A stretch of DNA of 8,332 nucleotides from an uncultured Anaerosporobacter sp. (GCA_945787925.1 CALZJY010000073.1:1-8332); one strand, 5' to 3'; positions 1 to 5,630 are shown, counted from the first letter of the stretch. The notes: generated from the sequence alone by a model not told the origin. Made by a program: numbers and translations.

Positions 1-227
1 AATTCTTAAAAGTATCAAGGTTAATTAAGAGAAGAACGGTTGCAAACGAAGCTTGTGATGCAGGCAGAGTATTAGTAAATGATAAAGTGGCCAAAGCATC
101 CGTAAATGTAAAGGCTGGAGATGTCATCGAGATCCAGTTCGGAAATAAGTCCGTAAAAGTAGAAGTACTTGATGTGACGGAAACAGTACGTAAAGAGGAA
201 GCAAAAGACTTATACAAATACTTATAG
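1..227 (+). CDS. rqcP: RqcP/YabO, S4-domain RNA-binding protein (5'-truncated by window edge)
   Basis: The open frame enters from the left edge with its first complete codon at position 3 and ends at TAG 225-227, giving 74 visible residues that begin FLKVSRLIKRRTVANEACD. This is the S4 RNA-binding fold of the Hsp15/YabO family: a basic helix (RLIKRRT), then VLVNDKVAKAS and the acidic-basic strand AGDVIEIQFGNKSVKVEVL. Family members are about 80-90 residues long, so probably only some six N-terminal residues (typically MRLDK) are missing. In B. subtilis the protein, renamed RqcP, binds obstructed 50S subunits and works with RqcH in adding C-terminal Ala tails to stalled nascent chains. The position directly upstream of yabP matches B. 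subtilis. A terminator-like hairpin 24 bp after the stop suggests this housekeeping transcript largely ends before the sporulation genes. Family identification is firm; the function here is inferred from homology. Confidence 0.93.
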   Translation, partial: FLKVSRLIKRRTVANEACDAGRVLVNDKVAKASVNVKAGDVIEIQFGNKSVKVEVLDVTETVRKEEAKDLYKYL

Positions 228-250
228 TGATTTTGGAATGATTTCATCGT

Positions 251-295
251 CCTCCTAATATACTTTACAAATAAAGTAATTAGGAGGCTTTTTTT
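251..295 (+). terminator. Rho-independent terminator hairpin overlapping the yabP ribosome binding site
   Basis: CCTCCTAAT (251-259) pairs with ATTAGGAGG (279-287) and TACTTTA (261-267) pairs with TAAAGTA (272-278). The loop is CAAA (268-271) and A260 is a single bulge, so 16 base pairs form in all. Seven T residues (289-295) follow immediately. This is a textbook intrinsic terminator for rqcP. Its right arm contains the AGGAGG Shine-Dalgarno of yabP and its U-tract is the spacer up to the yabP ATG, so folding would both end transcription and hide the ribosome binding site on any read-through RNA. Confidence 0.85.
282..287 (+). promoter_or_regulatory. yabP Shine-Dalgarno, sequestered in hairpin
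   Basis: AGGAGG lies 8 nt before the ATG at 296, which fixes the yabP start. All six bases pair with CCTCCT at 251-256 in the preceding hairpin. Efficient translation would need an RNA that lacks the left arm or is otherwise unfolded. Confidence 0.8.
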
Positions 296-586
296 ATGGA
301 TGAAAAACAAGCGGGATTGCAAAAGAGCCACAAACTTACGATGAATAACAGGAGAACCGCTCTTTTAACTGGAATAAATGATGTCCTTTCGTTCGACCCG
401 AATGAAGTGCTATTAGATACGGTACAAGGAACGTTGATGATTCGGGGAGAGGACCTTCATGTAAGCCGATTATCCATAGAAAAAGGTGAGGTCGACGTTG
501 ACGGCAAAATCAACAGCTTTTCCTACACGGACAGCAGTGGGTTTGTAAAGAACGGAGAGACCTTATTTAGCCGACTGTTTAAATAG
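296..586 (+). CDS. yabP: YabP, sporulation protein
   Basis: The 96-residue soluble protein matches the YabP family (B. subtilis YabP is about 100 residues). Recognisable features are the N-terminal HKLTMNNRRTALLTGINDVLSFD (residues about 12-34), the central VLLDTVQGTLMIRGEDLHVSRLSIEKGEVDVDGKI (about 38-72), and the basic-aromatic end FSRLFK. There is no signal peptide or membrane segment. In B. subtilis, yabP and yabQ belong to the mother-cell sigma-E regulon and are needed for proper spore maturation; the biochemical role of YabP is unknown. The ATG at 296 has AGGAGG 8 nt upstream. yabQ follows after 22 nt, so the two are probably co-transcribed. I could not place a convincing sigma-E promoter upstream: the best -10-like string, AATATACT at 257-264, lacks a good -35 partner. 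Confidence 0.92.
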   Translation: MDEKQAGLQKSHKLTMNNRRTALLTGINDVLSFDPNEVLLDTVQGTLMIRGEDLHVSRLSIEKGEVDVDGKINSFSYTDSSGFVKNGETLFSRLFK

Positions 587-608
587 ATCAGATAAAGGAT
601 GAGGGGCT

Positions 609-1112
609 ATGAGTGATGCAATCAGCATGGAAATGCGTTTTTTTCTAGCATCCGTATTGAGCGGCATTATTCTTTTAATCGTATATGATGTAATAAGGAT
701 CATTCGAAGGGTGATCAAGCATGCATGGTTTTTCGTGGCACTAGAGGATCTGATATTCTGGTTATTGTCAGGACTCTTTATCTTTCGCATGATGTATGAG
801 ATGAATAATGGGACAATTCGTGGGTTTGCAGTATTAGGGATGCTGCTGGGAATGATTATATACAATCAATCGCTTAGCCCTTTCTTTGTGAAGGGCCTAT
901 CGGAGTTTATCCTGCTGGTGAAGCGAGGAATCGCCAAAGTGCTTCGTTTTTTATCCAAGCCAGTTCGAATTGCATGCCGCGGGGGCAAACGATGGTTACG
1001 GTTTATGAAAAAGCAAGTTACAAAAATAGGGAGAAAGCTTTCTCCAATATTGAAAAAGCCGAAGAAAGATAGTACAATAGAAAGCAATGAAAATGAAAAC
1101 GAAAAGGGATAG
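609..1112 (+). CDS. yabQ: YabQ, membrane protein of spore cortex formation
   Basis: This 167-residue protein has the YabQ layout: a short N-terminus, then hydrophobic segments at about residues 10-29, 40-58 and 70-86, and possibly a fourth at 92-106. The loop motif YDVIRIIRRVIKHAWFFVALEDLIFWL is typical of the family. The C-terminal third (about 105-153) is strongly basic (KRGIAKV, GGKRWLRFMKKQ, RKLSPILKKPKK) and ends in a polar Asn/Glu tail. In B. subtilis, YabQ is a sigma-E-dependent protein of the forespore outer membrane required for cortex formation. AAGG at 595-598 precedes the ATG by 10 nt; the in-frame ATGs at 627 and 633 are alternatives that would remove only a few residues. divIC begins just after the stop. 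Family call is secure; membrane orientation is not shown by the sequence. Confidence 0.9.
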   Translation: MSDAISMEMRFFLASVLSGIILLIVYDVIRIIRRVIKHAWFFVALEDLIFWLLSGLFIFRMMYEMNNGTIRGFAVLGMLLGMIIYNQSLSPFFVKGLSEFILLVKRGIAKVLRFLSKPVRIACRGGKRWLRFMKKQVTKIGRKLSPILKKPKKDSTIESNENENEKG

Positions 1113-1117
1113 AGGTG
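1111..1117 (+). promoter_or_regulatory. Ribosome binding site supporting a GTG start for divIC
   Basis: AGAGGTG lies just before GTG 1123, with 7 nt between AGAGG and the start codon, and overlaps the yabQ stop codon (1110-1112). The upstream in-frame ATGs at 1087 and 1093 lie inside yabQ and have no purine-rich site at the right distance. The GTG is therefore the preferred start. Confidence 0.65.
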
Positions 1118-1122
1118 CTTGC

Positions 1123-1410
1123 GTGAGAAGAATACATATCAAACGCGACAAACGAGGCTTGCTTGGAGTTGGAGTTTTAGTGCTAGTAATCTGTAGTGTA
1201 CTTTATTGCAATACGGCAGTATTGAATGCACGAATCAGTAGTAGGAACGAACAAGTTGAGGCGCTAGAGAGAAGTAAGAAGGGTTTGTTGGAAAAACAAG
1301 AGAGTTTAAAGGAATCACTCACATTGACAGAAGACGATATTATCAGCATTGCTAGAGAGAAGCTGAATTTGGTATATCCAGATGAGATTATTTTAAAATC
1401 AAAAAAATAA
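1123..1410 (+). CDS. divIC: DivIC/FtsL-type septum formation initiator
   Basis: From the GTG start the product has 95 residues; the frame stays open back to ATG 1087, which would give 107. It shows the bitopic DivIC plan: a short basic cytoplasmic tail (RRIHIKRDKR), one transmembrane helix (about residues 12-32), then an extracytoplasmic coiled coil rich in Glu/Lys/Leu (about 38-68, RNEQVEALERSKKGLLEKQESLKESL). It ends with the family signature IAREKLNLVYPDEIIL. DivIC partners with FtsL and DivIB in the divisome that activates septal peptidoglycan synthesis. The location after yabQ matches B. subtilis. Separating DivIC from FtsL and FtsB in this family by sequence alone is weak, and the gene order is what supports the symbol. 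A tRNA promoter starts three bases after the stop, and no terminator lies between, so divIC transcripts may run through the tRNA gene. Confidence 0.85.
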   Translation: MRRIHIKRDKRGLLGVGVLVLVICSVLYCNTAVLNARISSRNEQVEALERSKKGLLEKQESLKESLTLTEDDIISIAREKLNLVYPDEIILKSKK

Positions 1411-1413
1411 TAG

Positions 1414-1442
1414 TTGACAAGTTACTTTAGGTTGGATATAAT
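1414..1442 (+). promoter_or_regulatory. Perfect-consensus sigma-A promoter for tRNA-Met
   Basis: TTGACA (1414-1419) and TATAAT (1437-1442) are separated by exactly 17 bp, matching both consensus hexamers. The predicted start near 1449 leaves a leader of about 8 nt before the tRNA. The A/T-rich DNA immediately upstream (about 1387-1413, including an A-run at 1401-1407) could act as an UP element and is the 3' end of divIC. Confidence 0.9.
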
Positions 1443-1456
1443 AGTTTTTGTCGTCT

Positions 1457-1530
1457 GGCGGAGTAGCTCAGTTGGCTAGAGCACACGGTTCATACCCGTG
1501 GTGTCATGGGTTCAAATCCCTTCTCCGCTA
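1457..1530 (+). tRNA. tRNA-Met (CAT), elongator type
   Basis: The 74-nt cloverleaf has acceptor GGCGGAG (1457-1463) pairing with CTCCGCT (1523-1529) with a G1-U72 wobble. The D stem is GCTC/GAGC, the anticodon stem CACGG/CCGTG, and the loop TTCATAC with anticodon CAT at 1491-1493. The T loop is TTCAAAT and the discriminator is A73. It closely resembles the B. subtilis elongator tRNA-Met, including the loop and the G1-U72 pair. It lacks the unpaired position 1-72 of an initiator, and the loop differs from the CTCATAA loop of lysidine-type tRNA-Ile. CCA is not encoded. One T-stem pair is a T-T mismatch (1507 with 1521). It sits between divIC and spoIIE, as tRNA-Met does in B. subtilis. Confidence 0.95.
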
Positions 1531-1586
1531 TTTATTTCGAAGAGGGTTTTGTGTTCATCTTATAACGAAATAGTAACGTAATCAGT

Positions 1587-1619
1587 AGGATTCGATCGTA
1601 TAGGTCGGATCCTTTTTTT
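1587..1619 (+). terminator. Rho-independent terminator of the tRNA-Met (and divIC read-through) transcript
   Basis: AGGATTCGATC (1587-1597) pairs with GGTCGGATCCT (1603-1613) over 11 positions including two G-T wobbles. The loop is GTATA, and seven T residues run from 1613 to 1619. It insulates spoIIE from upstream transcription. Confidence 0.88.
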
Positions 1620-1638
1620 ATTGCATAGGGGATTGCAT
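1620..1638 (+). repeat. Short direct repeat ATTGCAT
   Basis: ATTGCAT occurs at 1620-1626 and 1632-1638, each followed by a G-rich string, with a 12-bp period. It follows the tRNA terminator directly. The function is unknown and it could be chance. Confidence 0.4.
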
Positions 1639-1683
1639 GGGAGACCGTATTTCTTCCTTATATAAAGTCTTTCATAAAGAGTT

Positions 1684-1731
1684 CATAGTTCTTCTTAGGA
1701 ATCTCTTAATCACTATGAGGAGCCATAGTTC
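1684..1731 (+). repeat. Direct repeat CATAGTTC with 40-bp period
   Basis: CATAGTTC is found at 1684-1691 and 1724-1731. The second copy runs into the perfect Spo0A box TTCGTCA; the first runs into TTCTTCT, a 5-of-7 match. Spacing near four helical turns would put both on the same DNA face. Whether this is regulatory is an inference. Confidence 0.35.
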
Positions 1732-1735
1732 GTCA
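1729..1735 (-). promoter_or_regulatory. Spo0A box (perfect TGNCGAA match)
   Basis: TTCGTCA on the + strand reads TGACGAA on the - strand, an exact match to the 0A box. It lies about 100 bp before the predicted spoIIE start site. A 7-mer alone is weak evidence, but its place upstream of a Spo0A-class promoter raises the likelihood. Confidence 0.6.
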
Positions 1736-1744
1736 TAGAAATCG

Positions 1745-1766
1745 AGTCGAACAAGAATATGTCAAC
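1745..1766 (+). promoter_or_regulatory. Two degenerate Spo0A-box-like heptamers
   Basis: AGTCGAA (1745-1751) matches TGNCGAA at 6 of 7 positions and TGTCAAC (1760-1766) at 5 of 7. They lie between the perfect box at 1729 and the -35-overlapping box at 1792. Confidence 0.4.
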
Positions 1767-1792
1767 AAATTTTATGGATTTGCTACATTTGT

Positions 1793-1825
1793 TTGACAAA
1801 GATTGCGTAGGACGGAATCTATAAT
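1793..1825 (+). promoter_or_regulatory. spoIIE promoter, Spo0A~P-dependent sigma-A type with 21-bp spacer
   Basis: TTGACA (1793-1798) and TATAAT (1820-1825) are both perfect but lie 21 bp apart, too far for sigma-A RNA polymerase alone. The B. subtilis spoIIE promoter is known for the same 21-bp spacing and for activation by Spo0A~P. The -35 is overlapped by TTTGACA (1792-1798), which reads TGTCAAA on the other strand, a 6-of-7 0A box. Transcription would start near 1832. No alternative -35 exists at 16-18 bp from this -10. Confidence 0.85.
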
Positions 1826-1867
1826 CGTGATAAACAGCCAATAGGAAAGTAAGGAGCGAAGGTATTT

Positions 1868-4177
1868 ATGAAGACGATCAATAAGAGAGCTTTATGCATT
1901 GACTTACTTGCGGTAGTTATTTCAAGGGCAGTACTTTATTCGATGAACCCAATAGCAATTGCTTATTTTGCAGCAGCATTTTTGGAGCGGAGTTTGCGAT
2001 ATGTGCTTTTGGTGGCAACGCTAGTGGGAATGGTATTGTGGATGCCGACAACGACTGCAATTGTATATGGCGTAGCGGTCTTATTGATTGCGGGGGTGCT
2101 TGTCTGGGTCGAAAAGAAGCAAAAGAAGCTTGGAGTGATCGTACCGGGAATCGTGGCAGCAGTCGTCACCATGGGGGCCCGTGCCGCGGCACTTATTTCT
2201 ATGACTCCAACGAGGGAGCAGTGGATCTTAGTCGTGGTAGAGGGAGCATTGGTCTTTGCGCTTTTCATCGTCTTTTGGAAAGCATTCTCTTATCTGATGT
2301 ATTGCAAGAAGGGACAAGTTCCGGAGAATGAAGAGCTCATTGGTCTTGTTGTTTTATTTGCCATCCTAGTATATACAATGCCAAAGATTCAGAGCATTGA
2401 CTTTTCGATCGAGGAGACCGTGGCATATTTGATGATTTTAGCCATGGGATATAAGTATGGGGCTGGCGCAGGAGCAATCTGTGGTACTGCGTGTGGAATT
2501 GTGTTATGCCTAGAAAATGGTGCGGATAAGATCGCGACTACGAATACCATTATTGGAATCATGTGTATTCTAGGAATTTGTGCGGGACTTTTCCGAAAGG
2601 CAGGTAAGATTGGTAGCGGTGTCGCATTTGTTGTTGCTAATATCGCGCTGGGCTATTTCTATGAAAAAAATCTGATGGAGGTAGCGGCAGTACGTGCACT
2701 GGCATCAGCGGTCGTGGTGTTTGTACTGATGCCAAGGAAGATTATGTATCAAGTAGAGCTTGTAAGGAAGTCGAATAAGGACGACATCCTACAAGAGAAG
2801 GTGCAGGAGACTGTCCAAAGCAAATTAAATGATTTTGCAGAATCTTTTAAGACATTATCTCGAACCTTTTATGGAATTTCTGAAACGAAAAGCAACCTCA
2901 GCAAAGAGGATGTGGATTATATATTCGATGGGTTATCCGACAAACTGTGCAAACATTGCCAAAATTGCAATGCTTGTTGGAAGAATAATTTTTATGATAC
3001 ATATAAGGCTGCATTTACAATATTAAGTGCGGCAGAGAAAAACGGAGAAGTAAAGAAGGAAGATGTGCCAGCGTATTTTGCAAGGAGCTGTGTAAGGCTG
3101 AATGATTTTCTGTATGAGACGAATCGCGGATTGGAGATGGCAAAGCTGAACCTGTCATGGCATAACCGTCTTGCCCAATCGAGAGAGGCGATTGCGGGAC
3201 AGCTAGGGGAAGTGGCCACGATCATAGAGGATTTTTCCATCGATCTTTATGAGGGCATCGGAACCGAGCAAGGAATTGAAGAGAAGGTCATTTATTATAT
3301 GAAGCAACACTATGTGGATGTAAAGAGCCTTACGATTTTAGAACGCAAGAATAAGCGGCAGGAGTACTATCTGATGGCTCGTGTGAAAAGCGGACATTGC
3401 ATTACGATGCGGGAAGTAGCGGGGTATTTAAGTTATGTGTTAGGAAGGAAGATCCGTCCGATGGAAGGGTCTAAAAACGTAGTGTCGAAAGAATATGGAA
3501 CCATCGTCTTTGTAGACGATACGAATTTTAAAACCCTCACAGGGGTTGCCCGTGTAGCAAGGCAGGATGAGTCGGTTTCAGGAGATAATTATTCGTTTAT
3601 TCGGTTAAGTAACGGCGAAATGGTGATGACCCTTTCGGATGGAATGGGAAGCGGCGAAAAGGCGTGCCTAGAAAGCAGGTCAGTCATCGAGTTGTTAGAG
3701 CAGTTTATGGAAGCGGGATTCAAAGAGGAGTCGGCAATCAAGCTGATTAACTCCATCCTAGTGCTTCGGACCGACCAACAGACCTGTTCCACAATCGATA
3801 TGGGAATCTTAGACCAATTCACGGGAATGTGTGATTTTATCAAGATTGGCGCTGCGCCAACGTTTATAAAGCGGGGAGACTGGGTCGAAATCATCGCAAG
3901 CACGTCGTTGCCAGTAGGGGTGTTAAATGAAGTAGATATCGAAGGTGTTACAAAGAAGTTATACGATGGAGACTTTGTCGTCATGGTGACCGATGGTGTC
4001 TTGGACTGTATCCCAGAAAAGGAAAAAGAACAGGTATTTGCAGATTATCTTGCGACGCTTACGGCGAACAATCCACAAGAGATTGCAGAGATGCTGTTAG
4101 AGTATGTAAGGGAACAAAATGAGTATGAAGATGCTGACGATATGACGATTATGGTGGCAGGAATGTGGAAAAAATAA
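1868..4177 (+). CDS. spoIIE: SpoIIE, stage II sporulation membrane PP2C phosphatase
   Basis: This 769-residue protein (B. subtilis SpoIIE is 827) has the three-part SpoIIE layout. Residues about 9-288 form a membrane domain of roughly ten to twelve hydrophobic segments (for example 44-59, 62-81, 89-110, 119-141, 226-242, 250-264). A soluble linker of about 290-560 contains the cluster Cys361, Cys364, Cys367, Cys370. The C-terminal PP2C/PPM domain of about 565-769 carries metal-binding signatures SGDNY (571-575, Asp573), LSDGMGSG (589-596, Asp591), VTDGVLD (707-713, Asp709) and DDMT (757-760). SpoIIE joins FtsZ at the asymmetric septum and dephosphorylates SpoIIAA, releasing sigma-F in the forespore. 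All catalytic aspartates are present, so an active phosphatase is expected. AAGGAG at 1851-1856 supports the ATG. The upstream promoter is of the Spo0A type and no strong terminator follows the gene. Confidence 0.96.
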   Translation: MKTINKRALCIDLLAVVISRAVLYSMNPIAIAYFAAAFLERSLRYVLLVATLVGMVLWMPTTTAIVYGVAVLLIAGVLVWVEKKQKKLGVIVPGIVAAVVTMGARAAALISMTPTREQWILVVVEGALVFALFIVFWKAFSYLMYCKKGQVPENEELIGLVVLFAILVYTMPKIQSIDFSIEETVAYLMILAMGYKYGAGAGAICGTACGIVLCLENGADKIATTNTIIGIMCILGICAGLFRKAGKIGSGVAFVVANIALGYFYEKNLMEVAAVRALASAVVVFVLMPRKIMYQVELVRKSNKDDILQEKVQETVQSKLNDFAESFKTLSRTFYGISETKSNLSKEDVDYIFDGLSDKLCKHCQNCNACWKNNFYDTYKAAFTILSAAEKNGEVKKEDVPAYFARSCVRLNDFLYETNRGLEMAKLNLSWHNRLAQSREAIAGQLGEVATIIEDFSIDLYEGIGTEQGIEEKVIYYMKQHYVDVKSLTILERKNKRQEYYLMARVKSGHCITMREVAGYLSYVLGRKIRPMEGSKNVVSKEYGTIVFVDDTNFKTLTGVARVARQDESVSGDNYSFIRLSNGEMVMTLSDGMGSGEKACLESRSVIELLEQFMEAGFKEESAIKLINSILVLRTDQQTCSTIDMGILDQFTGMCDFIKIGAAPTFIKRGDWVEIIASTSLPVGVLNEVDIEGVTKKLYDGDFVVMVTDGVLDCIPEKEKEQVFADYLATLTANNPQEIAEMLLEYVREQNEYEDADDMTIMVAGMWKK

Positions 4178-4215
4178 GGAGTGTTGCATTATTAAAATAG
4201 TAGTTGTATGATAGG

Positions 4216-4221
4216 TATAAT
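4216..4221 (+). promoter_or_regulatory. Possible -10 element for tilS
   Basis: TATAAT lies 23 bp before the tilS ATG in the 67-bp gap after spoIIE. At 16-18 bp upstream there is only A/T-rich DNA with no good -35 and there is no TG extension, so the promoter is doubtful. With no terminator after spoIIE, read-through into tilS is also possible. Confidence 0.35.
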
Positions 4222-4244
4222 AAATCAAAAGTAATGGAGTAACT

Positions 4245-5630
4245 ATGTGGAATCAAGTGGTAGAGTATGTAAGAGAACAAAGAATGTTAGACAAGGGAGA
4301 TCGAGTCATTGTCGGAGTAAGCGGTGGCGCGGATTCTGTCTGCTTATTGTTCTTATTAAAAGAGCTGCAGCACCTCTATGACCTGGAGTTACACGTAGTG
4401 CATATCAACCATGGCCTCCGAGGAGAAGAAGCGAAGCGTGACGAAGAGTATGTAGTCGCGCTTTGTGACGAATTGGAGGTCTCTTGTCATGTTTTGAATG
4501 TGGATGTGGATGCTTATGTAAGGGAACATAAGTGTTCGACGGAAGAGGCAGGGCGTATCCTTCGTTATGAGGCGTTTGAACGTGAATATAATAAACTTAA
4601 ATGCAATAAAATAGCTATAGCACATAATAAAAATGATGTGGCAGAGACTGTGCTGTTGAATTTGGCAAGAGGAACTGGAATAAAGGGACTCACAGGGATT
4701 GATCCAGTAAGGGGAGCGATCATTCGTCCTCTCCTTAGAGTGACGAGAGAGGAAATTGAAACGTATTTAGAGGAGAAAGAACGCAGTTTCTGTACAGACT
4801 CTACGAATTTGCTAGATGTCTATACGAGGAACAAGGTTCGCCATCATGTACTGCCTGCTCTTGCCGGGGTCAACGACCAGGCAGTTTCCCATATCGCGAG
4901 ATGTGCAAGCAACCTAAGGGAGATTGAAGCGTATTTAGAGCGACAGACGGTGGCACTGTATGAGAGGATTGTGACCTGCAAGAAAGGACAATACTCGATT
5001 TGTGCGGATGCATTAAGATTAGAAGATCCAGTGCTTGCAAAACGCCTGATTCGCAAAGTCATCCATGCGTATGCAGGAAAGCTAAAGGATATTGAAGAAA
5101 AGCATGTAGCAGCAGTGTATGCATTACAGGACAAAGAGGTGTCAAAACAGGTGGATTTGCCATACGGCATGGTGGCAGTAAGAGCATATGATGCAATCAT
5201 AATCAAAGAGCGACAAGAGAGGGCAGAAAGCCTGCAAGAAGGTGACGAAATGCCGATAGAATCGCCAGGAACCTATATGTTTGGTGGAGGTAAATGGAAG
5301 TTAAGGATAGAAATTTTTGACCATGAAAAAAATAGAATTATTCCTAAAAATAGCTATACGAAATGGTTTGATTATGATAAAATTAAAAATACAATTTTCT
5401 TGAGATATCGACGACAAGGCGATTATCTGATTATTAATGAAAAAGGGAACAAGAAAACAATCAAATCCTTATTTATTGACGAGAAAATTCCAAGGGAGCA
5501 AAGAGGGAATATTCCTTTAATATGTGATGGTAATCACGTCATGTGGGTTATAGAAGGCCGGAGCAGTGTGGCATACAATGTGACGGAGCAAACCAAGAAA
5601 ATACTAGTTGTAACGATTATGGAGGTTTAA
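4245..5630 (+). CDS. tilS: TilS, tRNA(Ile)-lysidine synthetase
   Basis: TilS uses ATP and lysine to convert C34 of the CAU anticodon of tRNA-Ile2 to lysidine, switching decoding from AUG to AUA. The 461-residue length is normal for the full Bacillus-type enzyme. The N-terminal ATPase has the PP-loop SGGADS (26-31), HINHGLRG (53-60), AHNKNDVAETVLLNLARGTG (about 126-145), the RPLLRVTREEIETYL helix (about 161-175), and DSTN followed by YTRNKVRHHVLP. The C-terminal domain has the tRNA-binding strands around IKSLFIDEKIPREQRGNIPLICDGNHVMWVIEGR. The common AHHxDDQAET signature here reads AHNKNDVAET, a substitution I believe is tolerated in clostridial homologues. GGAG (4236-4239) precedes the ATG by 5 nt. 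hpt starts one base after the stop, and its ribosome binding site is inside the last tilS codons. Confidence 0.95.
   Translation: MWNQVVEYVREQRMLDKGDRVIVGVSGGADSVCLLFLLKELQHLYDLELHVVHINHGLRGEEAKRDEEYVVALCDELEVSCHVLNVDVDAYVREHKCSTEEAGRILRYEAFEREYNKLKCNKIAIAHNKNDVAETVLLNLARGTGIKGLTGIDPVRGAIIRPLLRVTREEIETYLEEKERSFCTDSTNLLDVYTRNKVRHHVLPALAGVNDQAVSHIARCASNLREIEAYLERQTVALYERIVTCKKGQYSICADALRLEDPVLAKRLIRKVIHAYAGKLKDIEEKHVAAVYALQDKEVSKQVDLPYGMVAVRAYDAIIIKERQERAESLQEGDEMPIESPGTYMFGGGKWKLRIEIFDHEKNRIIPKNSYTKWFDYDKIKNTIFLRYRRQGDYLIINEKGNKKTIKSLFIDEKIPREQRGNIPLICDGNHVMWVIEGRSSVAYNVTEQTKKILVVTIMEV

Larger units (their letters stand above)
1531..1867 (+). other. Intergenic region between tRNA-Met and spoIIE
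   Basis: No credible reading frame is present in these 337 bp. They contain the tRNA terminator (1587-1619), short direct repeats (ATTGCAT at 1620 and 1632; CATAGTTC at 1684 and 1724), a small hairpin ACTATG/CATAGT (1712-1717 with 1724-1729), several Spo0A-box-like heptamers (1729-1798), the spoIIE promoter (1793-1825), and the spoIIE leader with its AAGGAG ribosome binding site (1851-1856, 11 nt before the ATG). The stretch 1639-1683 holds nothing I can name. Confidence 0.7.

Noticed and set aside
563..865. 100-residue minus-strand reading frame across the yabP end and yabQ
   Set aside because: It overlaps two well-supported genes, has no upstream signals, and has Ile/Ser/Arg-rich composition typical of an antisense frame.
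1457..1530. CAT-anticodon tRNA as initiator tRNA-fMet or lysidine-dependent tRNA-Ile (a tempting link to tilS)
   Set aside because: It has a G1-U72 pair rather than the unpaired initiator end, and its TTCATAC loop and body match elongator tRNA-Met rather than tRNA-Ile2.
3589..3984. 131-residue minus-strand reading frame inside spoIIE
   Set aside because: It is antisense to the conserved phosphatase domain and resembles no family.
1868..4177. Alternative reading of SpoIIE as an RsbU-type PP2C stress phosphatase
   Set aside because: The large multi-pass N-terminal membrane domain, total length, Spo0A-type promoter and synteny all identify SpoIIE.
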